From contig JBJHCR010000392.1 in assembly GCA_050486105.1 (NCBI GenBank), forward strand, positions 1 to 5,617: DNA of 5,617 bases, written 5' to 3'. The translations under genes and the position numbers were made by a program. Shown piece by piece: positions 5,515-5,617 of this stretch. The notes beneath the pieces were generated by a model. It searched no databases and had not been told where the DNA came from. It saw only the letters and a program-made list of their open reading frames with translations. Every line of letters begins with the position of its first letter. The stretch's first letter is position 1. This DNA comes from JAEXNA01 sp050486105 (GTDB lineage: Bacteria; Vulcanimicrobiota; Xenobia; Xenobiales; JADMJV01).

Positions 5515-5617
5515 GCTGATCAGACCGCCCCGCTGATAAGGGGATGGAAACACATCGTTATTGAAAGAGGTAGGTGTAATGCCTACCTGCTGATCAGTCC
5601 GCCCCGCTGATTAGGGG
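5515..5617 (+). CRISPR. Edge of a CRISPR array: one full repeat, one spacer, one partial repeat
   Basis: The first unit, 5515-5551, is 37 bases and ends GGGGATGGAAAC, close to the GATTGAAAC tail of many type I and III repeats. A 37-base spacer follows (5552-5588). The second unit begins at 5589 and is cut by the window end after 29 bases. Those 29 bases match the first unit at 27 positions; 5524 A becomes T (5598) and 5538 A becomes T (5612). Each unit begins with GCTGATCAG and holds a CCCC/GGGG stem around an 8-base loop (5528-5543), as repeats of this kind often do. By the tail rule the array is transcribed left to right, with its leader on the left. Only two units are visible and no cas genes are present, so subtype and activity cannot be judged. 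Confidence 0.8.

Noticed and set aside
5307..5610. Plus-strand open frames of 70 and 85 residues running into the repeats
   Set aside because: They cross the 18-bp inverted repeat, the hairpins and the CRISPR-like units, and lack ribosome sites and family resemblance.

Overview
The window is bacterial DNA of moderate to high GC content with compact genes and Shine-Dalgarno sites. Nothing in it fixes the genus. The left 3.2 kb looks like ordinary chromosome. The right 2.4 kb looks like an accessory segment carrying toxin-antitoxin genes and ending in what appears to be the start of a CRISPR array.

Left block (about 33-3225, minus strand): a large acyl-CoA dehydrogenase/oxidase-like flavoprotein is followed, with a short overlap, by a TatD-family metal-dependent hydrolase. 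They are probably co-transcribed. The flavoprotein has an N-terminal extension with a TerB-like pattern before the acyl-CoA dehydrogenase core, and an acyl-CoA-oxidase-like C-terminal part. The TatD protein keeps all its usual metal-ligand positions.

Middle block (3391-4217, plus strand): a two-gene HEPN/MNT module, transcribed divergently from the flavoprotein gene. HepT is the HEPN RNase toxin with an R-x4-H-x-Y motif. MntA is the nucleotidyltransferase antitoxin, translationally coupled through a GTGA overlap. In this family MntA blocks HepT by adenylylating a tyrosine next to the RNase motif. The MntA active-site loop here is two residues shorter than the usual GSx10DxD.

Right block (4244-5051, minus strand): a 101-residue coiled-coil protein of unknown function with its own promoter and a good ribosome binding site. 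Next comes a VapB antitoxin of the PSK_trans_fac type with a very good sigma70-like promoter. The vapC toxin frame starts at the vapB stop codon but ends after 19 codons, so vapB appears to be an orphan antitoxin beside a broken toxin gene.

Right end (5052-5617): 463 bases without a gene hold the vapB promoter, a perfect 18-bp inverted repeat framing a 102-bp MITE-like unit, and a region rich in G and C runs and hairpins. Then comes a 37-nt repeat ending GGATGGAAAC, a 37-nt spacer, and a second repeat cut by the window edge. This fits the leader end of a CRISPR array of type I or III style. No cas genes are visible. The strongest leads are this array edge with its hairpin-bearing spacer, the 18-bp inverted-repeat unit, the disabled vapC, and the shortened MntA active-site loop.
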